Assembly (NCBI RefSeq): GCF_001423125.1
Contig: NZ_LMNW01000032.1
Location: 138,068 to 202,067, forward strand
Direction: 5' to 3'
Length of the DNA: 64,000 bases
Origin: Duganella sp. Leaf126
Lineage (GTDB): Bacteria; Pseudomonadota; Gammaproteobacteria; Burkholderiales; Burkholderiaceae_D
This document shows, piece after piece, positions 1 to 7,052 of this stretch. How positions within the stretch are numbered: position 1 is the first letter of the stretch; every line of letters starts with the position of its first letter. The position numbers and the translations under genes are program-made. The notes under the pieces are model-generated. The model was not told where the DNA came from. It saw only the letters and a list, made by a program, of their open reading frames with translations, and made no database searches.

Positions 1-201
1 CGAAGCGTTAGCGGCGACTGTGCTGACAGGGGACGCAGTCGAAGCGTTAGCGGCGGCTGTGCTGACAAGGGATGCAGCCGAAGCGTTAGCGGCGGCTGTG
101 CTGACAAGGGATGCAGCCGAAGCGTTAGCGGCGGCTGTGCTGACAGGGGGCGCAGTCGAAGTGGTAGCGGCGGCCGTGCTGACAAGGGATGCAGCCGAAG
201 T
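1..201. repeat. 39-bp coding minisatellite, about five imperfect copies
   Basis: Imperfect direct repeats with a 39-bp period; copies start near 1, 40, 79, 118 and 157 and then decay. Because 39 is a multiple of three, each copy adds 13 codons to the minus-strand MnmC-like gene (unit roughly ASAASLVSTAAAN). The array may continue beyond the left edge. The repeats are directly adjacent with no spacers, so this is not a CRISPR array. Confidence 0.85.
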
Positions 202-726
202 GGTGGCGGTAGCAACGTCCGGACTGGCAGCGGCAGCGGGCGCGCTCATGGCAGCGGCAAAAGGGCGCGCGCGGCGGCCCCGGTAGTCGGCAGCGATGTC
301 GTCGCTGTCGGGCGGCCGGCGGCAGGCGAAACCGGCGGCGGTCAGCGCCCACACCAGCAAGTCGCCGGGCGCGCGCGCGTGCAGGGTGGCGCCGGCCGCT
401 GCAAGCTGCGCCAGCATGCGTGCCTGCGCCGGCTCCAGCGCACCGACGTGGAAGCGGTCGACGCGGGCGCGCACCTGCGGCAGCACGGCGTCGGTAGCGC
501 CGGCCAGCAGGTCGAGCGTGACGCGGCCGCCGTCGAGAATGATGCGGTGAAAGCCCGGTACGTCCAGCGGCCACAGGGCGCGCAATGCCGGATCGGCGAC
601 GGTGGCGGCATCGGGCACGCGCGCCGTCAGCGCCAGGTAGTGCAGCGCCGGATGATGTTCGCGGGCGGCGGCAAAGCGCGCGCCGTCGCCGAAATCGGTG
701 TCGAGTATGACGTACGGTGCGGTCAT
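1..726 (-). CDS. mnmC: MnmC-like tRNA U34 modification protein, N-terminal part (runs off the left edge)
   Basis: In the MnmC family an N-terminal SAM-dependent methyltransferase acts with a C-terminal FAD domain on mnm5s2U34 of tRNA. The 242 visible codons read without a stop to the window edge. Residues 6-16 (ILDTDFGDGAR) sit where the family has its ETGFGLG SAM loop, and residues 50-140 follow the family pattern (LWPLDVPGFHR, then GATLHARAPG and AGFACRRP). The roughly 60 residues normally preceding the SAM loop are missing, and the LDGFAP motif reads VGALEPA, so methyltransferase activity is doubtful. From about residue 160 an Ala/Ser/Thr/Val-rich segment of 13-residue repeats begins; the FAD domain, if present, lies outside. 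The ATG overlaps the upstream glycosylase stop (ATGA). Confidence 0.6.
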   Translation of the reverse strand, partial: MTAPYVILDTDFGDGARFAAAREHHPALHYLALTARVPDAATVADPALRALWPLDVPGFHRIILDGGRVTLDLLAGATDAVLPQVRARVDRFHVGALEPAQARMLAQLAAAGATLHARAPGDLLVWALTAAGFACRRPPDSDDIAADYRGRRARPFAAAMSAPAAAASPDVATATTSAASLVSTAAATTSTAPPVSTAAANASAASLVSTAAANASAASLVSTAAANASTASPVSTVAANAS

Positions 727-1277
727 CGGTGACGGCAGAAGCAAGCAGCATCGTGGTCGCTGACCATGCCGATGCCCTGCATGTAGGCATACACGATGGT
801 CGAACCGACGAACTTGAAGCCGAGCCGGGCCAGGTCCTTCGACAGGCGGTCCGACAGCGCTGTCTTGACGATGCGCTGCCCGGTGTCGTTGACGATCGGC
901 CGGCCATCGACATAGGACCAGAGCAGTCGATCGAGGCTGCCGCCGCCGGCGCGCAGGCGCAGATAGGCCTGGGCATTGGTGATGGCTGCGGCCACCTTCA
1001 GCCGGTTGCGCACGATGCCGGGGTTGGCCAGCAGTTCGGCCACCTTGTCCGGTCCGTAGGCGGCGATTTTTTCGGCATCCCACTGGTCGAAGGCGGCGCG
1101 GTAGCTCTCGCGCTTGTTCAACACGGTTTCCCACGACAGGCCGGCCTGCGCGCCTTCGAGGTTGAGCATCTCGAACAGGCGCAGTTCGTCGTGGCACGGT
1201 ACGCCCCACTCGTTGTCGTGGTAGGCCAGGTACAGCGGGTTGGAGGGCTTGGCCCAGCTGCAGCGGATGAGGGTCAT
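723..1277 (-). CDS. tag: DNA-3-methyladenine glycosylase I
   Basis: Removes 3-methyladenine from alkylated DNA as the first step of base-excision repair in the cytoplasm. The 184-residue protein matches the usual family length (about 187). Family features are visible: the zinc ligands of the Tag snap, C6, H20, H175 and C179 (C-terminal SDHDAACFC); YHDNEWG at 19-25; and LEGAQAGLSW, which holds the catalytic glutamate. The reading frame stays open 21 codons upstream, but the ATG at 1277 begins MTLIRCSW, which aligns with known family starts, so it is preferred. The stop overlaps the start of the MnmC-like gene by ATGA, suggesting translational coupling of two nucleic-acid repair or modification genes. 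Confidence 0.93.
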   Translation of the reverse strand: MTLIRCSWAKPSNPLYLAYHDNEWGVPCHDELRLFEMLNLEGAQAGLSWETVLNKRESYRAAFDQWDAEKIAAYGPDKVAELLANPGIVRNRLKVAAAITNAQAYLRLRAGGGSLDRLLWSYVDGRPIVNDTGQRIVKTALSDRLSKDLARLGFKFVGSTIVYAYMQGIGMVSDHDAACFCRHR

Positions 1278-1343
1278 GGGGGAACTCGGTCGGTAAGCGA
1301 AGCAGCAGTATACAACCGCGCCGGCGCGGCCGCGCGGCACGTC

Positions 1344-4300
1344 CTACGCTTCCAGGTCGATCGACAGTCCCGTGCGGCGGCGCTCGCCGTCCAGCTCCAG
1401 CGGACCGGCCAGATTGCTGATCACGCGCACCACGCCGTCCGCCACCGCCTGCGGCAGCGCATGCATCAGGCGCGGGAAGATGTCCACGGCGGCGCCGGCG
1501 CCGGTGGCGTACAGCGCGGCCCAGGCATCGCGGCCGGAGCGCTTGGCGATGTACAGGCCCTGGTCGGCCAGCTCCACCACCTGCGGCCACGACAACAGGC
1601 GCGGCTGCTCGGGCAGGAACGGGAAACAGGCGAAGCCGATCGAGCAGGTCTTGCGCAGCAGTTCGCCGTCGGGCAGCACGAAGTCGCGGTCGGCCACGAC
1701 GCGGCGCATGCGCTCGGCCAGCGCCGCGGCCTCGCCGCGCTGGGTGGCGCGCGCCAGCACCATGAATTCCTCGCCGCCCCAGCGGATCAGGTAGTCCGAT
1801 TCGCGGAACACTTCGCGCAGGCGCGCCTGCATCTGCACCAGGACGGCGTCGCCGGCGGCGTGGCCGTAACGGTCGTTGATCTGCTTGAAGTGGTCGAGAT
1901 CGACCATGTAGAACACCAGGTCGCGCGGCACCTGGCGATCACGCTGCTCGGCAGGCCCGCGCCGCTGCAGGCTGTCGTAGCCGCGCAAGCTCATGGCAAC
2001 GTCGGCATCGACGTGGCGCAGGAAATAGCGGCGGTTGCGCAGGCCGGTCAGCTGGTCGGTCAGGCTCACGTCTTCCAGCGCCTGGTAGGCGCGTTCGAGC
2101 TCCAGATTCTTGTCCAGCAGCTGCTGCCGGGTGGCCGCCACCTGGCGGTAGGCGCTGGCGTTATCGAGGGCGATGGCGCCATAGGCGCACAGGGTGCGGA
2201 AGATCAGCCGTTCGCGCTCGCCGTAGGCATGGGCGCGCATCGACTGCACCGTCATCACGCCCAGGACCCGGTCGCCCACCGCCAGGGGCGCGAACAGCAT
2301 GCTCAGCGTGGGCAGCGTTCCCGGGATCAGGTTGACATCGGGCTGGCCCGGCGCCAGCGCGACCACCAGCTCGCGGCGTTCGCGGGCGCAGCGCGCGGAA
2401 TAGGCATGCGGGTCGGCCAGCGCCACCCGCAGCTGCGGCAGCGGCCGGCCCGCTTCCACGCCGAAGGCGCTGGTCAGCCAGCCGCCCTCCGGCTCGATCA
2501 GCAGGATGGAAAACAGGGTGGCGTCGAGCAGGCCGTGCACGTGGCGGTCCAGTGCGCGGAACACGGCCGCCGATTCCAGGTGCGCGGTGATTTCCTGTCC
2601 CACCGCGCCCAGGTGCGCCAGCGTGGCGCTGGTGCGCTGCAGGTCTTCGGCCCGGCGCGCCTCGGCCGCCGCCAGCTGGCGGTGGTGTTCGCCCTCGATG
2701 CGGGCGCGATCGGTCCGGTACTGGACCTGCATGGCGACCGCGCGGCTGGTCGCTTCGCGGCTGTGGGTGAGGTCGCGCGCGGCGCCGGCCTGCAGCGCGA
2801 TCGCATACGCCCGTTCGTGGTTGCCGACGGCCGCGTAGGCGCGCGCGGTGGCTTCGAGCAGGGCGCCGGGCACGATGTAGCCGTCGATGGTGGCGGCGAT
2901 GTCCAGCGCCAGCAGCAGGTAGTGGAGCGGCGCGCTGGGCACGGTCATGCCGGGCGGCGGCGCCAGCCGCTGCTCGTCGGCGCCTGGCGGACGTGCGTGG
3001 ATGTCGGCCAGCACCTGCAGCGCGGCGATCTGCGCCAGGGTGTCGCCCTGGGCGCGCGCCAGCGTCAGTGCGCCCTTTGCCACGAACAGCGCCTCGCGGC
3101 AGCGGCCCAGGTGCGCCAGCGCGTGCGCCTGGCCACGCCGGGCACTGCTCTGGAAGTCGGCCTGGCCCAGCGCATCGCCGCGCGCGGCCAGCCGGGTAAA
3201 GCTGTCGAGCGCCGCTGCGTGGTTGCCCAGGTCCAGCGCCAGGTCGCCCTCGTATTCGAGCGCCACCGCGTAGGCGCGCGAGCCCGACAACGGCGTCATC
3301 ACCTCCAGCGCTTCGCGCAGCAGGGTTTGCGCGGCCTCGCGCTGACCGAGCTGGCGCAGCGCTTCGGCGGTCTGCATCAGGCACATGCCGATCGACAGCG
3401 GCCAGCCGGTCGGGCGGGCGAGGTCCAGCCCGCGCTGCAGCCACTCGAGCGCTGCTTCGTGGGCGTTCAGGCAGGTCAGCGCGTTGCCGATATTGGTGGC
3501 GATGATGATGGCGCGGCGCAGCTGGCCGCTGGTGCGGGCGCTGTCGAAGCTGCGCATCAGATGGCCGATGGCGTCGCCGTATTCGCTGTGCTGGAAGGCG
3601 CGGGTGCCGAGAAAATCGCTGATCCAGCCGGCTGCGATGGCCGGCAGCGCGTCCAGTGCGGCACCAGGGCTGGCGTTGCCTGCGCCATCTCCCCTGACGT
3701 CGGTTGCGGGTCCTGCGCTGGGGTCCGCTACGGGGTCCGCTCCAGGGTCCATTCCGGCATCGGTTTCGGCGGCAGTCCCGGCATCCGTGCCAGTACCGGT
3801 TCCTCTTGCCGCTGCGGTGGCGGTGGCGTCCCCCGCTGCCGCCCCCGTTTCGACACCCAGCGCGGCAAGGCGCAGGCGCCATGCTGGCGTCCCGCCGGTG
3901 TCCGGTTGCTGGCCGGCGCCGTCGGTGAATGCGGCGCAGATGCCGGCAGCGGCGGCGATGATGTCGCCGCGTACCCGGTCGTGGGCGGCGTCGGCCGCTG
4001 CACCCGCCTGCACCAGCCAGGCGCTGGCAGCCGGGGTGTCGCCGTGGTCATTGGCGACCCAGGCCTGTACCCAGCAGGCATCGGCACGGGTCCGGGCGGC
4101 GTCGGCAGGCAGTGCGGCAGCGCCGGCGTCATGCGCGAGCAGGTGCAGCGCCTGGTCGGCGTGGCAGCGGGCAGTGGCGAGGTCGCCGGCTACCCATGCG
4201 TGCTCGGCCGCGACCAGCAGCAGCCGTGCCCTGACGACCGGCACTCCCGCTGGCGGTACCGATGGCACAGCCGACAGCAGGGCCAGGGCATCGTCGCACA

Positions 4301-4439
4301 GCAGGCGGGCGCGGGCGGGATCGCGCTGGCGCAGGTGCCAGGCCAGCGCTGTCAGGTGCGACAGTCGCGCCGCGGCGGTCGAATCGGGCAATGGGGCTTC
4401 CCATTGCACCAGGTCTGCATCGTGCACGAACATTTCCAA
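1344..4439 (-). CDS. TPR-GAF-GGDEF diguanylate cyclase
   Basis: Predicted cytoplasmic c-di-GMP synthase of 1031 residues. The N-terminal half (to about 530) is an Ala-rich helical-repeat region of TPR type; a short coiled coil follows near 540-580, then a GAF-like sensor at about 590-740 and a GGDEF domain from about 780. The active-site loop is GGEEF (about 885) and is preceded by RESD, matching the RxxD inhibitory I-site. No membrane segment is seen. Residues about 198-256 form a Gly/Ala/Thr/Asp/Pro-rich insert. A TTG at 4439 lies 9 bases after an AGGAGG; the in-frame ATG at 4433 would have spacing of about 15, so TTG is favoured. GAF and TPR suggest a small-molecule or protein input, unknown here. 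Confidence 0.9.
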   Translation of the reverse strand: MEMFVHDADLVQWEAPLPDSTAAARLSHLTALAWHLRQRDPARARLLCDDALALLSAVPSVPPAGVPVVRARLLLVAAEHAWVAGDLATARCHADQALHLLAHDAGAAALPADAARTRADACWVQAWVANDHGDTPAASAWLVQAGAAADAAHDRVRGDIIAAAAGICAAFTDGAGQQPDTGGTPAWRLRLAALGVETGAAAGDATATAAARGTGTGTDAGTAAETDAGMDPGADPVADPSAGPATDVRGDGAGNASPGAALDALPAIAAGWISDFLGTRAFQHSEYGDAIGHLMRSFDSARTSGQLRRAIIIATNIGNALTCLNAHEAALEWLQRGLDLARPTGWPLSIGMCLMQTAEALRQLGQREAAQTLLREALEVMTPLSGSRAYAVALEYEGDLALDLGNHAAALDSFTRLAARGDALGQADFQSSARRGQAHALAHLGRCREALFVAKGALTLARAQGDTLAQIAALQVLADIHARPPGADEQRLAPPPGMTVPSAPLHYLLLALDIAATIDGYIVPGALLEATARAYAAVGNHERAYAIALQAGAARDLTHSREATSRAVAMQVQYRTDRARIEGEHHRQLAAAEARRAEDLQRTSATLAHLGAVGQEITAHLESAAVFRALDRHVHGLLDATLFSILLIEPEGGWLTSAFGVEAGRPLPQLRVALADPHAYSARCARERRELVVALAPGQPDVNLIPGTLPTLSMLFAPLAVGDRVLGVMTVQSMRAHAYGERERLIFRTLCAYGAIALDNASAYRQVAATRQQLLDKNLELERAYQALEDVSLTDQLTGLRNRRYFLRHVDADVAMSLRGYDSLQRRGPAEQRDRQVPRDLVFYMVDLDHFKQINDRYGHAAGDAVLVQMQARLREVFRESDYLIRWGGEEFMVLARATQRGEAAALAERMRRVVADRDFVLPDGELLRKTCSIGFACFPFLPEQPRLLSWPQVVELADQGLYIAKRSGRDAWAALYATGAGAAVDIFPRLMHALPQAVADGVVRVISNLAGPLELDGERRRTGLSIDLEA

Positions 4440-4581
4440 ACGGTGATTCCTCCTGCTGTCAAACGGCCAACCCCGGACCGTGGCTGCATTATTCCACAGG
4501 TCACCGGCAACACTATTTCTTTTTGGAAATTATTGTTATCTTTAATCGCGTACAGGGTTCGTGTGCGCACGCCTGACGGAT

Positions 4582-4611
4582 AAAAAAAACGCCGGCGCTG
4601 CAGGCCGGCGT
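4582..4611 (-). terminator. Rho-independent terminator of the HxlR gene
   Basis: Read on the minus strand: 8-bp arms ACGCCGGC and GCCGGCGT around a 7-base loop, followed directly by a run of eight T. It lies 20 bases downstream of the HxlR-family stop codon. Confidence 0.88.
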
Positions 4612-4630
4612 CTGACGGGTCACCGGACGA

Positions 4631-5125
4631 TCAGGAAGCGTGCTTGCTGATCTCGTTGAGGCGGATCCGCATGCTGTCGGTCGCGGCCGGGCCGGGCGCA
4701 AACATATAGTCCTCATCGTTGATGGCCAGTCCGCTGTTGGCGTCCACCAGCACCTGGTCGGCCGGTTTGCCGGTTTCGCGGCTGACCACCAGCAGGCTGG
4801 CGCCTTCCGGTGCCAGGTGATCGTTACCCCAGGCAATAAATGCCAGCAGCACCGGTTTGAAGTCACGGCCGGACTTGGTGAGCACGTATTCGTAGCGTGG
4901 CGGACGGGCGCTGTACTGGCGCCGTTCCATCAGGCCACCCTCGACCAGGCCGTTCAGGCGCCGGGTCAGCATATTGGGCGCGATCTTGAGACTCTTTTCG
5001 AACTCGTCGAAGCGGCTGAGGCCATAGAAGGCGTCGCGCAGGATCAGGATGCTCCACCACTCGCCCACTTTGCCCAGGCTGCGGGCGATCGGGCAAGGCA
5101 TGCGGCCAAAGTCGGTATGTTTCAT
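4631..5125 (-). CDS. HxlR-family winged-helix transcriptional regulator
   Basis: A 164-residue DNA-binding protein. The first 100 residues show the HxlR pattern: CPIARSLGKVGEWWSILILRDAF (helix 1-2 region, broken here after the Cys-Pro pair), then SRFDEFEKSL, IAPNMLTRRLNGLVEGGL and a beta-wing with YEYVLTKSGRD. The Cys near residue 11 is the position used as a redox or aldehyde sensor in several family members (HxlR, HypR, QorR); whether it senses anything here is unknown. A 60-residue C-terminal tail goes beyond the minimal domain. It is transcribed alone with its own terminator and no obvious target next to it. Confidence 0.88.
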   Translation of the reverse strand: MKHTDFGRMPCPIARSLGKVGEWWSILILRDAFYGLSRFDEFEKSLKIAPNMLTRRLNGLVEGGLMERRQYSARPPRYEYVLTKSGRDFKPVLLAFIAWGNDHLAPEGASLLVVSRETGKPADQVLVDANSGLAINDEDYMFAPGPAATDSMRIRLNEISKHAS

Positions 5126-5548
5126 GTTGTACTCCTCGGTTCCAGATTTGTCGGAAAAACTGCCTGATAGTCACTTCATCGTGCCCGGTGAGATTCGGTG
5201 AGAATCCAGTGACTTGCATGATTGAGGTGAAAATGTGTGACTTTTCCAGTTGCCGGAGGATCCGTGACATTGTGCGTATTTTGGTGTCTCATTTTCTTTC
5301 TCCTGTCGTGATAGTTGACCCTGATGTTTCTCTATGAAAACTTGATGTTTAACTCGGTGTGACACCCCTCAAAAATAGGCTAAAAACAGGGCGCACAAAC
5401 TATCCAAATTCCACTATTTGCCGAGAAGTTGATTGCTTCGCGAAATGTGAACATTCGATAGAATGTTGATGCAGGTTAAAATTCGTTTCATTGTTGCACG
5501 AGATAACAAGCACTTCCGATTGCTGCATACTTACTCACCTGACACAAA
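5126..5548. other. Gene-free, relatively AT-rich intergenic region
   Basis: 423 bases without a credible coding sequence between the divergent HxlR gene and the small secreted protein gene. It is clearly richer in A/T than its surroundings. It contains a perfect 7-bp inverted repeat (5450-5467). No RNA gene was recognised. It must hold promoters for both flanking genes, but I could not place a convincing -35/-10 pair. Confidence 0.6.
5450..5467. promoter_or_regulatory. Inverted repeat AACATTC-GATA-GAATGTT
   Basis: Perfect 7-bp arms around a 4-base centre, about 80 bases before the start of the small U-domain-like gene and without a following T tract. The size and symmetry suit a dimeric regulator's operator. 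The regulator is unknown. Confidence 0.4.
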
Positions 5549-5818
5549 ATGAAACTTCTTGTTAAAGCACTGAGCGTAGTCCTGATGACCCTGCCGCTGC
5601 TGGCCAGCGCCGGTACCAAGACCGCTGCCATGCAAGTGAGCTTCACCGTGTCCGATGCCTGCACCGTACAGGCGAGCACCGCCGCCACCAAGGCGCCCAC
5701 CGTGGCCTGCCAGCTCAACGCCCCTCACCTGACCACCGCCACCCCACCCGCACCAGCCGCCGCCGACACCGCCACCGCACGCCCAGCCAGCACCCAGGAC
5801 TGGACCATCACCTTCTGA
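5549..5818 (+). CDS. Small secreted protein resembling a shortened spore-coat-U / Csu pilin domain
   Basis: An 89-residue protein with a clear Sec signal peptide (MKLLVKALSVVLMTLPLLASA, cleavage near 21-22). The mature part begins KTAAMQVSFTVSDACTVQAS, similar to the first strand and first cysteine of spore-coat-U/Csu subunits, and it ends WTITF, like the terminal strand of those subunits, with an Ala/Thr/Pro-rich stretch between. It is about half the length of a normal U domain. Codon use fits the genome. It lies beyond the end of the minus-strand pilus operon on the opposite strand. No strong ribosome-binding site precedes the ATG. A reduced accessory pilin and a decayed subunit gene are both possible. 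Confidence 0.55.
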   Translation: MKLLVKALSVVLMTLPLLASAGTKTAAMQVSFTVSDACTVQASTAATKAPTVACQLNAPHLTTATPPAPAAADTATARPASTQDWTITF

Positions 5819-5836
5819 CCGACGCGCACCTTTGAA

Positions 5837-6034
5837 AGCCCCGGAGGGGCTGAATCAGCCTCCAGGGCAAGGCGCAGCGACGCAGACAATACGCACAGCA
5901 CGGCAAGCCGCTGCAACCCCGCCACGGACAGCCCCGGAGGGGCCGCATAAGCCTCCAGGGCAAGGCCCAGCGACGCAGACAGTACGCGCAGTACGGCAAG
6001 CCGCTGCAACGCCGCCATGGAGGCTGATTCAGCC
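5837..6034. repeat. Two 93-bp direct repeats bounded by a 16-bp inverted repeat
   Basis: Copies start at 5837 and 5930, each beginning AGCCCCGGAGGGG. A 16-bp sequence GGCTGAATCAGCCTCC near 5849 recurs exactly as its reverse complement at about 6019-6034, so the whole tract could form a large hairpin at the 3' end of the pilus operon. Each unit, read on the minus strand, resembles the roughly 86-bp units at 56.5 kb, indicating one dispersed repeat family. Confidence 0.8.
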
Positions 6035-6038
6035 CCGA

Positions 6039-7052
6039 CTAGAAGGACACGGTGGCGGTGACGGTATCCTTGTAATCCCCCGGCGATGGCGTACTCTGCG
6101 CCGGCACCATGCCATACACCGTCATCGCCTGCGCCACCCCGGTGCCGGTGCCGGTGACCGCCACCGTGCCGCCGCTGCCATCGCCCCAGCTGGGGCCGTC
6201 CAGCGCATTCGACACCACGTAATCGACCGTCTCGGTGGTACCGGTATTGCGCATGCGCCGCGCGGTGGTGCTGGCGCTGTTGGCGCCGGCTGCCAGCGTG
6301 ATGCGGTAGGCGGTATTCTTGCTGCAGGTGACCGATACGCTGGACGTGGTGCGCACGGCGCTGGTGAGCAGCCGCGCTTGCGGAAACGCCAGGTTGCCGA
6401 TATTGATGTTGCAATCGTTGATCACCGGCGCACTGACCGTAAACGGGATCGCCACCGTTTGCGGCACCGCGCAGCCGAGCACCCCGAGCAGCGAAAACTG
6501 GTACTGCATCACTGCACTGCCGGCGCCGAAGCTGGACGTGAAGCTGAGGTTGTCCGGCCCCACCGTCAGGCCGGACAGCGTGGTGTCCGCCTCGAGCTTG
6601 CCGTAGATGTTGACGAACTGGTCGAGGCTGCCCACCCCGCCGCTCTTGGTCATGGTCAGCACGATGCCGTTGCCCGACGTGGTGGTGCCGGCCATGCCGC
6701 CCCATATCCTGGATGACGCATAGGTGGCGTCCGTGTACAGGTTGTAATTGACGCGCAAGCTGCCGTTCGACAGCTGGCGCATGGTCGTGTTGGCCGTGCT
6801 GGCGTTGCCGGTACCGGCGCCCAGGTTCAGGCAGATCGTCACATTGGGCGTGAGCAGGGAGCCGACAATGTCGGTCCAGGTGCAGGTGATCTTGAAGCTC
6901 GACGACGCGTACACCGGTCCGGTGCTGATCGAGCTGACGCTGGGGAACGTGACATTGGCGGGCGTGATGGCGCAATTGTCGGCACGCGCCTGGCCACAGC
7001 ACAACAGCGCCAGGAACAAGGTCAGCAGCGCCGACAGCAGGCGGCGGGCCAT
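6039..7052 (-). CDS. csuE: Two-domain spore-coat-U protein, CsuE-like pilus tip adhesin
   Basis: 337 residues with a signal peptide followed by two U-type domains. Domain 1 (about 25-165) starts DNCAITPANVTFPSVSSI; domain 2 (about 180-337) starts INDCNINIGNLAF and ends DTVTATVSF, each with the paired cysteines of Csu subunits. In archaic pili of the Csu type the two-domain subunit caps the fibre and mediates attachment. The ATG at 7052 overlaps the usher stop (TGATG); an upstream in-frame ATG at 7070 lies inside the usher gene and is less likely. It is the last gene of the operon. Adhesin role is inferred from family and position. Confidence 0.85.
   Translation of the reverse strand: MARRLLSALLTLFLALLCCGQARADNCAITPANVTFPSVSSISTGPVYASSSFKITCTWTDIVGSLLTPNVTICLNLGAGTGNASTANTTMRQLSNGSLRVNYNLYTDATYASSRIWGGMAGTTTSGNGIVLTMTKSGGVGSLDQFVNIYGKLEADTTLSGLTVGPDNLSFTSSFGAGSAVMQYQFSLLGVLGCAVPQTVAIPFTVSAPVINDCNINIGNLAFPQARLLTSAVRTTSSVSVTCSKNTAYRITLAAGANSASTTARRMRNTGTTETVDYVVSNALDGPSWGDGSGGTVAVTGTGTGVAQAMTVYGMVPAQSTPSPGDYKDTVTATVSF

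Noticed and set aside
1..201. CRISPR-like regular repeats
   Set aside because: Copies are adjacent with no unique spacers and are in frame with a coding sequence; no cas genes nearby.
717..4583. Very long open frame on the plus strand (over 1200 codons) opposite the glycosylase and diguanylate cyclase genes
   Set aside because: It is antisense to two well-supported genes, its translation is Gln/Arg/Ala/His-rich without any domain, and such frames are usual in GC-rich DNA.
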